Assembly (NCBI GenBank): GCA_903903975.1
Contig: CAIVAS010000266.1
Coordinates: forward strand, 1-57,561
Reading direction: 5' to 3'
Source: an uncultured Burkholderiales bacterium
Lineage (GTDB): Bacteria; Pseudomonadota; Gammaproteobacteria; Burkholderiales; Burkholderiaceae_E
Length of the DNA stretch: 57,561 bases
Part shown: one piece after another, positions 17,092-26,499 of the stretch
Numbering within the stretch: position 1 is the first letter of the stretch
Layout: every line of letters begins with the position of its first letter
The notes under the pieces: model-generated
What the model was told of the DNA's origin: nothing
The model's database searches: none
Seen by the model: only the letters and a program-made list of their open reading frames with translations
Made by a program: the position numbers and the translations under genes

Positions 17092-19728
17092 ATGGATCAG
17101 TTCGCAAAAGAAACCCTGCCTATCAGCCTCGAAGAGGAAATGCGGCGTTCTTACCTCGATTACGCAATGAGCGTGATCGTCGGTCGGGCCTTGCCGGATG
17201 TGCGTGACGGACTCAAGCCGGTTCACCGGCGAGTGCTGTTTGCCATGCACGAACTCAACAATGACTGGAACCGCCCTTACAAGAAGTCGGCCCGTATCGT
17301 GGGCGACGTCATCGGTAAATACCATCCGCACGGCGACCAGTCGGTCTATGACACCATCGTCCGGATGGCGCAGGACTTTTCGCTGCGCTATCTGCTGGTC
17401 GACGGCCAGGGCAATTTCGGCTCGGTCGATGGCGACAACGCTGCGGCGATGCGCTACACCGAGATCCGGCTGTCCAAGATCGCGCATGAGCTGCTGGCCG
17501 ACATCGACAAGGACACGGTCGATTTCGGGCCCAACTACGACGGCTCCGAACGCGAGCCGCTGCTGCTGCCGGCGCGCATTCCCAATCTGCTGATCAATGG
17601 CAGCTCGGGCATCGCGGTCGGCATGGCCACCAACATCCCGCCGCACAATCTGAGCGAAGTGATCGAGGGCTGTTTGCTGCTGCTGCGCCGGCCCGAATCG
17701 ACTGTGGATGAGCTGATCGAGCTGATTCCTGCGCCCGACTTTCCTACCGCCGGCATCATTTATGGCGTCAATGGGGTGCGCGACGGCTACCGTACCGGGC
17801 GAGGCCGGATCGTCATCAGAGCCCGCACTCACTTCGAAGATTACGACCGCGGCACGCGCACGGCGATCATCGTCGACGAGCTGCCCTTCCAGGTGAACAA
17901 GCGTGTTCTTCAGGAACGGATCGCCGAGCTGGTCAACGAGAAAAAGATCGAGGGCATCTCTGATATCCGCGACGAGTCCGACAAATCGGGCATGCGCGTG
18001 GTGATCGAGCTCAAGCGCGGCGAAGTGCCGGAGGTGGTGCTCAACAACCTTTACAAGCAGACCTCGCTGCAGGACACCTTCGGCATGAACATGGTGGCGC
18101 TGGTCGATGGCCAGCCGCGCCTGCTCAATCTCAAGCAGATGATCGAGGCCTTCCTGTCGCATCGGCGCGAGGTGGTCACACGGCGCACGGTCTACGACTT
18201 GCGCAAGGCCCGCGATCGCGGCCATGTGCTCGAAGGACTCGCAGTGGCGGTGGCCAATGTCGACGAGATGATCGAGCTGATCAAGGCCTCGCCCACGCCG
18301 CCGGTGGCCAAGGAGCGACTGCTCTCGCGCACCTGGGAGCCGGGCGTGGCCCGCGAGATGGTGACGCGTTCGGGTGTCGAGGCTTCGGCGTTTCGCCCGC
18401 TCGGGCTCGAGCCGGGGGTTGGTCTGTCGGATGCCGGTTATCGCCTGTCCGAGACGCAGGCCCAGGAGATTCTGCAGATGCGTCTGCAGCGCCTGACCGG
18501 GCTGGAGCAGGACAAGATCGTCCAGGAATATCGCGAGGTGATGGACACCATCGCCGATCTGCTCGATATCCTGGCGCGCCCCGAGCGCATCAGCACGATC
18601 ATCAGTGACGAACTCAAGTCGATCAAAGCTGAATATGCCGATCCCAACAAGGATCCGCGGCGCTCGCAGATCGAACTCAATGCCACCGAGCTCGACACCG
18701 AAGACCTGATCGCGCCGACCGACATGGTGGTCACGCTCTCGAACACCGGCTACGTCAAGAGCCAGCCGCTGTCGGAGTACCGTGCGCAAAAACGCGGCGG
18801 TCGCGGCAAGCAGGCCACGTCGATGAAGGACGACGACTGGATCGCCCAGCTCTTCATCGCCAACACCCACGATCACATCCTGTGCTTTTCCGACCGCGGT
18901 CGCGTCTATTGGCTCAAGGTCTGGGAAGTGCCGCAGGGTTCGCGCAATGCGCGCGGCAAGCCGATCGTCAACATGTTCCCGCTGGCCGACAACGAGAAGA
19001 TCACCGTCGTGCTGCCGGTCAAGGCCTTCGACGACAATCACTTCGTCTTCATGTCGACCAGCCTGGGCACGGTCAAGAAGACGCCGCTGAGCGAGTTCTC
19101 GCGGCCTTTGCGCAAGGGCATCATCGCGGTCGATCTTGATGAAGGCGACTTCCTGATCGGTGTGGCAGTGACCGACGGCCTGCACGATGTGATGCTGTTT
19201 TCCGACAGCGGCAAGGCGGTGCGCTTCGACGAGAACGATGTACGACCGATGGGTCGCGGCGCGCGCGGCGTGCGCGGCATGATGCTCGAAGAAGGCCAGC
19301 GCGTGATTGCCATGCTGGTGGCCGAGACCGAGACCCAGTCGGTGCTGACCGCGACCGAAAACGGCTTCGGCAAGCGCACGCCGATCACCGAGTACACCCG
19401 CCATGGCCGTGGTACCAAGGGCATGATTGCGATCCAGACCAGCGAGCGCAACGGCAAGGTCGTGGGAGCGATCCTGGTCGAGTCGAGCGACGAGATCATG
19501 CTGATCACCACCGGTGGCGTGCTGGTGCGCACCCGTGTTTCCGAGATCCGCGAGATGGGTCGCGCGACCCAGGGTGTCACGCTGATTGCGGTCGATGCCG
19601 GCACCACGCTGCAGGGCGTTCAGCGGGTCGTCGAGTCGGATGCGGCCGATGATGGCGTCGCCGCTGCCGATCCTGCCGCCCCTGATGCCCCTGATGCCGG
19701 GGCACCGGAGTCGGGTACCCCGCAGTGA
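17092..19728 (+). CDS. gyrA: DNA gyrase subunit A
   Basis: An 878-residue type II topoisomerase subunit that cuts and passes DNA to introduce negative supercoils. The catalytic tyrosine is Tyr122 ([11 protein letters not shown]), the same number as in E. coli. The GyrA box reads QKRGGRG near residue 567, followed by the six-bladed DNA-wrapping C-terminal domain and an acidic Ala/Pro/Asp tail. In the quinolone region, [10 protein letters not shown] has Gln at position 83 where E. coli has Ser, and Asp87 is kept; I recall Achromobacter also having Gln83. It is the first gene of a plus-strand cluster and overlaps serC by 4 bp. Confidence 0.98.
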   Translation: MDQFAKETLPISLEEEMRRSYLDYAMSVIVGRALPDVRDGLKPVHRRVLFAMHELNNDWNRPYKKSARIVGDVIGKYHPHGDQSVYDTIVRMAQDFSLRYLLVDGQGNFGSVDGDNAAAMRYTEIRLSKIAHELLADIDKDTVDFGPNYDGSEREPLLLPARIPNLLINGSSGIAVGMATNIPPHNLSEVIEGCLLLLRRPESTVDELIELIPAPDFPTAGIIYGVNGVRDGYRTGRGRIVIRARTHFEDYDRGTRTAIIVDELPFQVNKRVLQERIAELVNEKKIEGISDIRDESDKSGMRVVIELKRGEVPEVVLNNLYKQTSLQDTFGMNMVALVDGQPRLLNLKQMIEAFLSHRREVVTRRTVYDLRKARDRGHVLEGLAVAVANVDEMIELIKASPTPPVAKERLLSRTWEPGVAREMVTRSGVEASAFRPLGLEPGVGLSDAGYRLSETQAQEILQMRLQRLTGLEQDKIVQEYREVMDTIADLLDILARPERISTIISDELKSIKAEYADPNKDPRRSQIELNATELDTEDLIAPTDMVVTLSNTGYVKSQPLSEYRAQKRGGRGKQATSMKDDDWIAQLFIANTHDHILCFSDRGRVYWLKVWEVPQGSRNARGKPIVNMFPLADNEKITVVLPVKAFDDNHFVFMSTSLGTVKKTPLSEFSRPLRKGIIAVDLDEGDFLIGVAVTDGLHDVMLFSDSGKAVRFDENDVRPMGRGARGVRGMMLEEGQRVIAMLVAETETQSVLTATENGFGKRTPITEYTRHGRGTKGMIAIQTSERNGKVVGAILVESSDEIMLITTGGVLVRTRVSEIREMGRATQGVTLIAVDAGTTLQGVQRVVESDAADDGVAAADPAAPDAPDAGAPESGTPQ

Positions 19729-20864
19729 CCCGAAAGGTCTTCAACTTTTCCCCGGGCCCGGCGCTGATTCCAGAGCCGGTGCTGCGCCAGGCGGCCGACG
19801 AGATGCTCGACTGGCAGAGCACCGGCATGTCGGTGATGGAGGTGAGTCATCGGGGCAAGGACTTCATGGCCCTGCATGCTCGCGCCATTGCCGATCTGCG
19901 CGAACTGCTCGCGATTCCGCCGAATTACAAGGTGCTCTTCATGCAGGGCGGGGCGCTGGCTGAAAATGCGATCGTGCCGCTGAATCTGATGGGTGATGCC
20001 GGCCAGGCCGACTACCTTCTCACCGGGCAGTGGTCGCTGAAATCGGCACGCGAAGCTGCGCGATACGGGCAAGTCAATATCGTGGCCGATGCCGCGACTG
20101 CCGATAGCAGCGATACCCCCGGCGCCAAGGGCGCCTACACGCATATCCCGTCGCAAACCGCCTGGAAGCTGTCTCGCGAGGCGGCGTATCTGCATCTATG
20201 CACCAGCGAGACGATCGAAGGCGTCGAGTTTCAGCACGACCCGACCGTTGGCCGCGGTGAGCACGAGGTGTCGCCTGATGTGCCGATCGTGGCCGACATG
20301 TCCTCGCACATCCTGTCGCGGGTCATCGATGTCAGCCGCTATGGATGCATCTATGGCGGCGCTCAGAAAAATATCGGCCCGGCCGGTTTGACCTTCGTGA
20401 TCGTTCGTGAAGACCTGATCGGGCGAGCCCATCGCCTGTGTCCGAGCGCGTTCAACTATCAGGTCGTGGCCGACAACGATTCGATGTTCAACACGCCGCC
20501 GACCTTCGGCATCTACCTTGCCGGACTGGTCTTCGAATGGCTCAAGGCGCGGGGCGGCGTGGCAGCGATCGAGGCGATCAACATTGACAAGGCGAGGCTT
20601 CTCTATCAGGCCATCGATGGCAGCGGGCTGTATGAGAGTCGGGTCAGCAAGCACGATCGCTCGCGCATGAACGTGACCTTCTTTTTGCGTGATGAGCGCC
20701 TGAACGAGGCCTTTCTGGCCGATGCCCGCGAGTCAGGGCTGATGAACCTCAAGGGCCATCGCGTGGTCGGCGGCATGCGCGCATCCATTTACAACGCCAT
20801 GCCGATCGAGGGCGTGCGCGCCCTGGTCGCGTTCATGCGCGATTTCGAACAGCGACGAGGCTGA
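19725..20864 (+). CDS. serC: Phosphoserine aminotransferase
   Basis: A 379-residue PLP enzyme converting 3-phosphohydroxypyruvate to phosphoserine in serine synthesis and also acting in pyridoxal phosphate synthesis. It starts with GTG inside the gyrA stop (GTGA overlap). VFNFSPGPA and [12 protein letters not shown]-like ([12 protein letters not shown]) are family hallmarks, the PLP-binding Lys is in [14 protein letters not shown], and the end holds [20 protein letters not shown]. Its stop codon overlaps the pheA start by one base, so translation is probably coupled. Confidence 0.96.
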   Translation: MTRKVFNFSPGPALIPEPVLRQAADEMLDWQSTGMSVMEVSHRGKDFMALHARAIADLRELLAIPPNYKVLFMQGGALAENAIVPLNLMGDAGQADYLLTGQWSLKSAREAARYGQVNIVADAATADSSDTPGAKGAYTHIPSQTAWKLSREAAYLHLCTSETIEGVEFQHDPTVGRGEHEVSPDVPIVADMSSHILSRVIDVSRYGCIYGGAQKNIGPAGLTFVIVREDLIGRAHRLCPSAFNYQVVADNDSMFNTPPTFGIYLAGLVFEWLKARGGVAAIEAINIDKARLLYQAIDGSGLYESRVSKHDRSRMNVTFFLRDERLNEAFLADARESGLMNLKGHRVVGGMRASIYNAMPIEGVRALVAFMRDFEQRRG

Positions 20865-21967
20865 TGATGAGCGAAGGGCTCGATGCACTCCGGCAAAAGA
20901 TCGACGATGTCGATCAGCGACTTCTGGCGCTGCTGTCCGAGCGCGGCCGACTGGTTCTGGAAGTGGGCGCACTCAAGCATGCCGAGAAGTCGCCGGTCTG
21001 GCGGCCCGAACGTGAGGCCCAGATTCTGCGGCGACTGGAAGAGCGCAACCCCGGGCCGCTGGCGCAGGGCGCGCTGACTGCGATCTGGCGCGAGGTGATC
21101 TCGGCCTGTCGCGAACTCGAGCGCCAGCTCCGGGTGGGATACCTCGGGCCGGCCGGCACCTTCTCCGAGCAGGCGGTCATTGCCAGGTTCGGTCATGGCA
21201 TCGAGGCCGTGCCTTGCGCGAGCATTGATGAAGTCTTTCGTCAGACCGAAGCCGGCGTGGTCGATTTCGGCGTCGTGCCGGTCGAAAATTCGAGCGAGGG
21301 CGCGGTCAATCGCAGTCTCGACCTGTTTCTGAACAGCCCGCTCAAGATCTGCGGCGAAGTGTCGGTGCCGGTGCGCCATCATCTGCTGAGCCGCAACGGC
21401 GACATGGTCGGCATCACCCGCATCTGCGCGCATGCGCAGGCGCTGGCGCAGTGCGCAGGCTGGCTCAATCGCCACTATCCCGACATCGAGCGCGTGCCGG
21501 TGTCGAGCAATGCCGAAGGCGCCCGACTCGCAGCGATCGAGCCCCATACCGCCGGGATCGCGGGCGATGGCGCGCTCGAGCGCTATGAGGTCAAGGTCGT
21601 GGCCCGTGGCATTCAGGACGATCCGCTGAACCGCACCCGATTCGCGGTGATCGGCAACCATGCCTGCGGCGTGTCGGGCGACGATCAGACCTCGCTGATC
21701 CTGTCGGTACCCGATCGCGCCGGCGCGGTCCATGCACTGATCGAGCCGCTTGCCCGTCATGGTGTGTCGATGAAGCGTTTCGAATCGCGCCCGGCCAGGC
21801 AAAGCGGCTGGCAGTACTACTTTCATATCGATCTGCTCGGTCATCAGGACGAGCCCGCCGTGGCCAGCGCGTTGGCCGAGATCAATGCCAATGCCGCGCT
21901 CTTCAAGTCGCTCGGATCCTATCCGCGCGAGGTCTTTCTGCCCGATGCCATCGCCCCGAAGCCCTGA
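20864..21967 (+). CDS. pheA: Bifunctional chorismate mutase/prephenate dehydratase (P-protein)
   Basis: A 367-residue enzyme turning chorismate to prephenate and then phenylpyruvate in phenylalanine synthesis. Residues 1-88 are the chorismate mutase helical domain (LRQKIDDVDQRLLALLSERG), about 92-272 the dehydratase domain (GYLGPAGTFSEQA and the catalytic TRF in LNRTRFAVIG), and about 283-360 an ACT regulatory domain with the Phe-binding ESRP motif. It starts with ATG overlapping the serC TGA by one base; a second ATG follows directly. Feedback inhibition by phenylalanine is expected from the ACT domain. Confidence 0.96.
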   Translation: MMSEGLDALRQKIDDVDQRLLALLSERGRLVLEVGALKHAEKSPVWRPEREAQILRRLEERNPGPLAQGALTAIWREVISACRELERQLRVGYLGPAGTFSEQAVIARFGHGIEAVPCASIDEVFRQTEAGVVDFGVVPVENSSEGAVNRSLDLFLNSPLKICGEVSVPVRHHLLSRNGDMVGITRICAHAQALAQCAGWLNRHYPDIERVPVSSNAEGARLAAIEPHTAGIAGDGALERYEVKVVARGIQDDPLNRTRFAVIGNHACGVSGDDQTSLILSVPDRAGAVHALIEPLARHGVSMKRFESRPARQSGWQYYFHIDLLGHQDEPAVASALAEINANAALFKSLGSYPREVFLPDAIAPKP

Positions 21968-22001
21968 ACCTTTTTGACGCCCTCTTTAGGCCTGATTGCG
22001 A

Positions 22002-23138
22002 ATGAACGCCCCTCACCCTACCGATTCGTCCGTCGCTGACGCGGCAGCACTGGCTCCCGCCCATATCCGCGCGATTGCACCCTATCGTGCCGGTCGCCCG
22101 ATCTCTGAAGTTGCCCGTGACTACGGTCTGAACGAGGCGTCGATCGTCAAGCTCGCCTCCAACGAAAATCCGCTGGGAATGCCCGAGTCGGCGCGCAAGG
22201 CGATGATCGCCGCGGCCACCGATCTCGGCCGCTATCCCGACCCCAACGGTTTTGACCTCAAGGCGGCGCTGTCGAAGCGATTCGGTGTTCCGTCCGACTG
22301 GCTCACGCTGGGCAACGGCTCGAACGACATCCTCGAGCTGGCGGCCCATGCCCTGCTGCAGCCGGGTCTGTCGGCGGTCTATTCGCAATATTCTTTTCAG
22401 GTCTACGAACTGGCGACCCAGGCAACCGGTGCGCGCGCGATCGTCACGCCTGCCCTCAATCTGGGGCACGATCTGCCGGCCATGCGCGCGGCCATCGCGG
22501 CGGACACCCGCATCGTGTTCATTGCCAATCCGAACAACCCGACCGGCACCTTTCTGGCACCCGAGCAGATCGAAGCCTTTCTCGCCTCGGTGCCGTCGCA
22601 TGTGGTGGTGGTGCTCGATGAGGCCTACAACGAATACCTCGAACCGGCGCAGCGCTTCGAGGCGGTCGAATGGGTCAGGCGCTTTCCGAACCTGGTGCTG
22701 TCGCGCACCTTCTCCAAAGCCTACGGGCTGGCCGGCCTTCGGGTGGGCTATTCGGTGGCGCAGCCTGCGATGACCGATCTGATGAATCGGGTGCGCCAGC
22801 CTTTCAACGTCAACTCGATTGCACAGGCCGCTGCGGTGGCTTCACTGGCCGATGTCGAGTTCCTGGAGCGCAGCCGCGTGCTCAATGCCCAGGGTCTGGC
22901 GCTCATGCAGCAGGCCTTCGACGAACTCGGGCTGACGTATGTCAAGTCGTCGGGCAATTTTGTGCTCGTGAAAGTGGGCGACGCGGCGGCAGTCAACGAA
23001 AAGCTGCTGCGCGCCGGCGTGATCGTGCGGCCGGTCGGCAACTACGGCCTGCCCGAATGGCTGCGGATCAGCGTCGGTTTGCCCGAGGAAAATCAGGTTT
23101 TTCTGGCGGCACTTCGCGCGGCGCTTGGTCGGACGTGA
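22002..23138 (+). CDS. hisC: Histidinol-phosphate/aromatic aminotransferase (second HisC type)
   Basis: A 378-residue fold-type I PLP aminotransferase. The PLP Lys is in LSRTFSKAYGLAGLRVGY near residue 240, with ASNENPLG and ANPNNPTGTF conserved. It lies between pheA and tyrA, away from other his genes, so it probably transaminates phenylpyruvate or hydroxyphenylpyruvate in aromatic amino acid synthesis (the HisC2 arrangement common in Burkholderiales), possibly alongside histidinol phosphate. The start at 22002 is an ATG; a TTG at 21996 would add two residues. Its stop overlaps tyrA by 4 bp. Confidence 0.92.
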   Translation: MNAPHPTDSSVADAAALAPAHIRAIAPYRAGRPISEVARDYGLNEASIVKLASNENPLGMPESARKAMIAAATDLGRYPDPNGFDLKAALSKRFGVPSDWLTLGNGSNDILELAAHALLQPGLSAVYSQYSFQVYELATQATGARAIVTPALNLGHDLPAMRAAIAADTRIVFIANPNNPTGTFLAPEQIEAFLASVPSHVVVVLDEAYNEYLEPAQRFEAVEWVRRFPNLVLSRTFSKAYGLAGLRVGYSVAQPAMTDLMNRVRQPFNVNSIAQAAAVASLADVEFLERSRVLNAQGLALMQQAFDELGLTYVKSSGNFVLVKVGDAAAVNEKLLRAGVIVRPVGNYGLPEWLRISVGLPEENQVFLAALRAALGRT

Positions 23139-23995
23139 CCGGGCGTTTCGGCAAGGTAGCGGTCATTGGCACCGGGGCGCTGGGCGGCTCGGTCGCAGCA
23201 GCCCTGCGTACCCGTGGCATGGCGGCGAGCGTGTGCGGCCATGACCCGGTCAATGCCCGGGCCGCGCTCGACGCCGGTCTGATCGATTCGATCGCCCCAC
23301 GGTTGTCGCAGGCGATCGAGGCTGCCGATCTGGTGGTGCTGGCAGCGCCGGTGGCAGTCAATATTGCGCTGTTGCGCGAGACATCGAACTGGTCGTGCCT
23401 TGCGGCGCAGGCGCTGGTGACCGATGTCTCGAGCACCAAGTCCAGTGTGGTTGCCGCGGCCCTGGCAGGGATGGGTGCGGTGCGTGGCCGATTTGTCGCG
23501 TCCCATCCGATTGCCGGTGCCGACCGTGCCGGGCCGGGGGCTTCGCGTGCCGATCTTTTTGAGGGCGCTGCGGTCATCGTCTGTCCGACCGACGAGAGTG
23601 ATGCCGATGCCCGTGAGCGCATTCATGCGCTCTGGAGCGCGATGGGCGCGCGCGTGGCCAGCATGTCGGCGCAGCATCACGACCGGCTCTTTGCCGAAGT
23701 CTCGCATTGGCCGCATGCGGTCGCCTTTGCCCTGTCGGGGGCGATCGGCAACGGCCCGCTGGCCGATGATGCACGCCGCTTTTACGGCGCAGGCCTGCGG
23801 GACACCACGCGGGTGGGTGGCTCACCCGCAGACTTGTGGGCCGGCATCCTGCTCGACAATCGCGGCCCGACGCTCGCAGCGGCGGCGGCCTTTCGGCAAT
23901 CGCTCGATCGTATCGAGCGGGCGATTGCCGACGGTGACCGTGATGCACTGGTGTCGGCACTTGCCGAAGGCGAGCGCTGGCGCACCAGCCTGTAG
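23135..23995 (+). CDS. tyrA: Prephenate dehydrogenase
   Basis: A 286-residue NAD(P)-dependent enzyme for tyrosine synthesis. It begins with GTG in the GTGA overlap with hisC; the reading frame is open further upstream but those codons belong to hisC in another frame. The Rossmann motif is VIGTGALGGSVAAAL, followed by VTDVSSTKSSV, SHPIAGADRAGPG and the helical dimer domain with SHWPHAVAFAL. There is no ACT domain. In many Burkholderiales aroA, cmk and rpsA follow; here the next gene is convergent, so the operon ends at tyrA. Confidence 0.94.
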   Translation: MTGRFGKVAVIGTGALGGSVAAALRTRGMAASVCGHDPVNARAALDAGLIDSIAPRLSQAIEAADLVVLAAPVAVNIALLRETSNWSCLAAQALVTDVSSTKSSVVAAALAGMGAVRGRFVASHPIAGADRAGPGASRADLFEGAAVIVCPTDESDADARERIHALWSAMGARVASMSAQHHDRLFAEVSHWPHAVAFALSGAIGNGPLADDARRFYGAGLRDTTRVGGSPADLWAGILLDNRGPTLAAAAAFRQSLDRIERAIADGDRDALVSALAEGERWRTSL

Positions 23996-24053
23996 GTCAA
24001 CCCGAAGTCAGCATGGCGCTTGGTTTGGCGCTTGTAGCGTTTCGCCTCAAGGC

Positions 24054-24563
24054 TCAGCGTGCCAGCGTCGAACGGATGCTTTCGATGCGGGTGCGGTTGA
24101 CACCGAAATCCTTGCGACCCAGCCGCGAGGCTGACCGCACCTCGATCACGCCAGCCGGCTCGTCGAGCAGGAATTCGACGTCGTCGACGAAATGCCAGAT
24201 GCGGCTCTGAAACTCGGCATAAAGATAGTCGGGCTGATCGACGACGATGGTCGCCCCCGGCATGGCGCTCACCACGCCGCGCAGACGCTCGAAGCTGGCC
24301 TTGGCATTGGTTCCCCCCGACAGCGGCGCAATGCGGTGATAGTCGGTGCTTGCCGTGCTGGAAACCGCGTTCGAGAGCTGCGTGCGGACCGGCTGCAATT
24401 GCCCGTCGGTGACACCCAGGCGCAGTGGCCGCTTGCCGGCGAGCAGTCCCATCTGGGCACCGATGAACAAGCCGGCAATCAGGACGACGATGGTCAGCAC
24501 AATCCACCTCCACAATGAGGTTCGGCTGCCCGCAGACGGCGGGGACGCAGGGGATACCGCCAT
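24054..24563 (-). CDS. DUF1499 family protein, membrane-anchored
   Basis: A 169-residue protein with one N-terminal transmembrane helix (WRWIVLTIVVLIAGLFIGAQ) and a DUF1499 domain: RIAPLSGGTNAKASFERLRG, LYAEFQSRIWHFVDDVEFLL and VIEVRSASRLGRKDFGVNR. Function of the family is unknown. The ATG at 24563 is chosen since it sits just 2 nt after the stop of the upstream reductase gene; the longer frame to 24641 would lie inside that gene. It is convergent with tyrA. Confidence 0.85.
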   Translation of the reverse strand: MAVSPASPPSAGSRTSLWRWIVLTIVVLIAGLFIGAQMGLLAGKRPLRLGVTDGQLQPVRTQLSNAVSSTASTDYHRIAPLSGGTNAKASFERLRGVVSAMPGATIVVDQPDYLYAEFQSRIWHFVDDVEFLLDEPAGVIEVRSASRLGRKDFGVNRTRIESIRSTLAR

Positions 24564-24564
24564 G

Positions 24565-25464
24565 TCAGCGCTTGACGCGCAATCGACGGACCAGGCTCGA
24601 GGTGTCCCATCGCTGGCCGCCCATGCGCTGTACATCGCCATAGAACTGATCGACCAGCCCGGTCAGCGGGAGCGTCGCACCGTTGCGTCGCGCTTCATCC
24701 AGACACAGCCCGAGATCCTTGCGCATCCAGTCGACCGCAAAGCCGAACTCGAACTGGTCATCGACCATGGTCTTGCCGCGGTTGTCCATCTGCCAGGATT
24801 GCGCCGCGCCCTTGCCGATTACATCGAGCACCAGCTTCATATCGATGCCGGCAGCCTGCCCGAAGGCCACCCCCTCCGACAGCCCCTGCACCACGCCGGC
24901 GATGCAGATCTGATTGACCATCTTGGCCAACTGCCCCGAGCCCGACGGCCCGATCAGGGTGAAGGCTCGTGAGAAGGCCATCGCGATCGGCAGTGCCCGG
25001 TCGAACGCGGCCTGTTCGCCTCCGCACATCACGGTCAGCAGGCCATTGACCGCGCCGGCCTGGCCGCCGGAGACCGGCGCATCCAGAAACGCGATCGACT
25101 GGCGTTTGGCCGTCTCGCAGAGCTCGCGGGCCACCTGCGCCGAAGCGGTGGTGTGATCGACAAAGAGGGTGCCGGCTGCCATCCCGGCGAAAGCGCCATC
25201 GGGACCGAGCACCACGCTGCGAAGATCGTCGTCATTGCCCACGCAGGCAAAGACGATCTGGGCGCCGGCCGCGGCCTCGCGCGGCGTCGAGGCGGCCGAG
25301 CCGCCGTATTCGGCCGCCCAGGCTCGCGCCTTTTCGGCGGTCCGGTTATAGACCGTGACCTGGTGACCCGCTCGGGCCAGATGCCCGGCCATTGGCGCAC
25401 CCATGACGCCCATGCCGAGAAAGGCAACTTTGTGCGGCGCGACCGCGTCGTAGGTCTTTGTCAC
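24565..25464 (-). CDS. NAD(P)-dependent beta-hydroxyacid dehydrogenase (HIBADH/GarR-like)
   Basis: A 299-residue oxidoreductase of the 3-hydroxyisobutyrate dehydrogenase / tartronate semialdehyde reductase family. The N-terminal Rossmann motif is AFLGMGVMGAPMAGHLARAG, the substrate motif is FLDAPVSGGQAGA, and the catalytic Lys is in GQLAKMVNQICIAG. The C-terminal helical domain ends with MRKDLGLCLDEA. Length is typical. It is followed within 2 nt by the DUF1499 gene. Exact substrate cannot be read from sequence. Confidence 0.9.
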   Translation of the reverse strand: MTKTYDAVAPHKVAFLGMGVMGAPMAGHLARAGHQVTVYNRTAEKARAWAAEYGGSAASTPREAAAGAQIVFACVGNDDDLRSVVLGPDGAFAGMAAGTLFVDHTTASAQVARELCETAKRQSIAFLDAPVSGGQAGAVNGLLTVMCGGEQAAFDRALPIAMAFSRAFTLIGPSGSGQLAKMVNQICIAGVVQGLSEGVAFGQAAGIDMKLVLDVIGKGAAQSWQMDNRGKTMVDDQFEFGFAVDWMRKDLGLCLDEARRNGATLPLTGLVDQFYGDVQRMGGQRWDTSSLVRRLRVKR

Positions 25465-25500
25465 TCTGGCCCCCTGAGGCGTCTTTTGGATCGTCCGATT

Positions 25501-26394
25501 CTACGGGACACCGACATTGCCGACGGTCACGCCCAGTGTCGACAGGATGCCGGTGATGGCATCCGGCCCGGCCAGATGCAGCACACCGATCACCGCCAGG
25601 CCTGGCGCCGGCGTCTCGAGTTCATCGCGCAAGCGGATCGCCATCGCCTGGTCGCGGTCGGTAAAGAGCCGCCGGCGCAGGCCTGTCATGTCTGCCGAGG
25701 CAGGAAAGGCACGGTCCTTGAGCGCGGCGAGCGCGGTCATGTCGCCGCGCCGCCAGGCATCGACGATCTCGCTGTAGGTGCGGTCCCAGCCTGAACGCTG
25801 CGCCAGACGCAGGGCCAGCATCGCGTCCTGCTCTTCGCGTGACCCGCCGGCAAAGGCTGCAATCTGCGCTGCCGGCGATTCGAGTTCGATCACCGGCAGG
25901 CCGCGACGCCTGCTGCGATCAATCAGGTGCGTCTCGATGCCGTCACCGCCGTCGACCAGCATATTCGCGTCATCGGCATTGGGCAGCAGCAGCGCAATGG
26001 CCCACGGCTGCAGGCGCATCAGCCGTTGCAGTGCCCAGGGGTCGCCCTGGAAGGCGCGCGTGAGCGCCGCCATGGTTGGCGCTCGCAGCACCTGATCGAT
26101 CGTGCCGCCGTCTGGCAGCAGCGCGGCGGCTGCAGTGGCCGATCGGATGGCGCCAGCCTGTGCGCGGGCGTCCAGCTCCACCAGCAGACGTGCCGCGCCG
26201 TCGAAGGCGGCCTCAACCGGCTCAGGCAGAGGATAGAAGCGTCTGAGTCCAGCATGGACACTGCCCAGCAAGGTGATTCGGCCCGGCGCATCCGGGCGCG
26301 ACAGCGAGAACATTGGCGGCTGGTAGCGCCATCCCGGGATGCTGCGATAGGCGCATCCGGCTGCCGACAGGCCGAGCGCGCCTGCCAGCGCCAT
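25501..26394 (-). CDS. TraB/GumN family lipoprotein
   Basis: A 297-residue protein starting with a short hydrophobic stretch and a possible lipobox (GLSAAGC). The TraB/GumN fold signs are ITLLGSVHAGLRRFYPLPEP, a GxxH-like motif (the conserved His of this metal-dependent superfamily), LLVELDARAQ with the conserved Glu, and VIGVLHLAGPDAI near the end. The signal peptide lacks basic residues when started here; the open frame continues upstream with Arg-rich codons but has no ATG, GTG or TTG before the ggt-like gene, so the true start is uncertain. Role unknown. Confidence 0.75.
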   Translation of the reverse strand: MALAGALGLSAAGCAYRSIPGWRYQPPMFSLSRPDAPGRITLLGSVHAGLRRFYPLPEPVEAAFDGAARLLVELDARAQAGAIRSATAAAALLPDGGTIDQVLRAPTMAALTRAFQGDPWALQRLMRLQPWAIALLLPNADDANMLVDGGDGIETHLIDRSRRRGLPVIELESPAAQIAAFAGGSREEQDAMLALRLAQRSGWDRTYSEIVDAWRRGDMTALAALKDRAFPASADMTGLRRRLFTDRDQAMAIRLRDELETPAPGLAVIGVLHLAGPDAITGILSTLGVTVGNVGVP

Positions 26395-26499
26395 GACCCC
26401 GCTTCGGCCGGCCGACGCCGATCCGCGGGACCATCGGCCGGCATCGGAGGCGGCGCCGGTAAACCCCTCTGCGCGCGAGATCCGATGTGCGGCAGGACC

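Noticed and set aside
17026-19404. Minus-strand open frame of 792 codons opposite gyrA
   Set aside because: An antisense shadow of the gyrA codon pattern, rich in His, Arg and Asp; no domain is recognisable.
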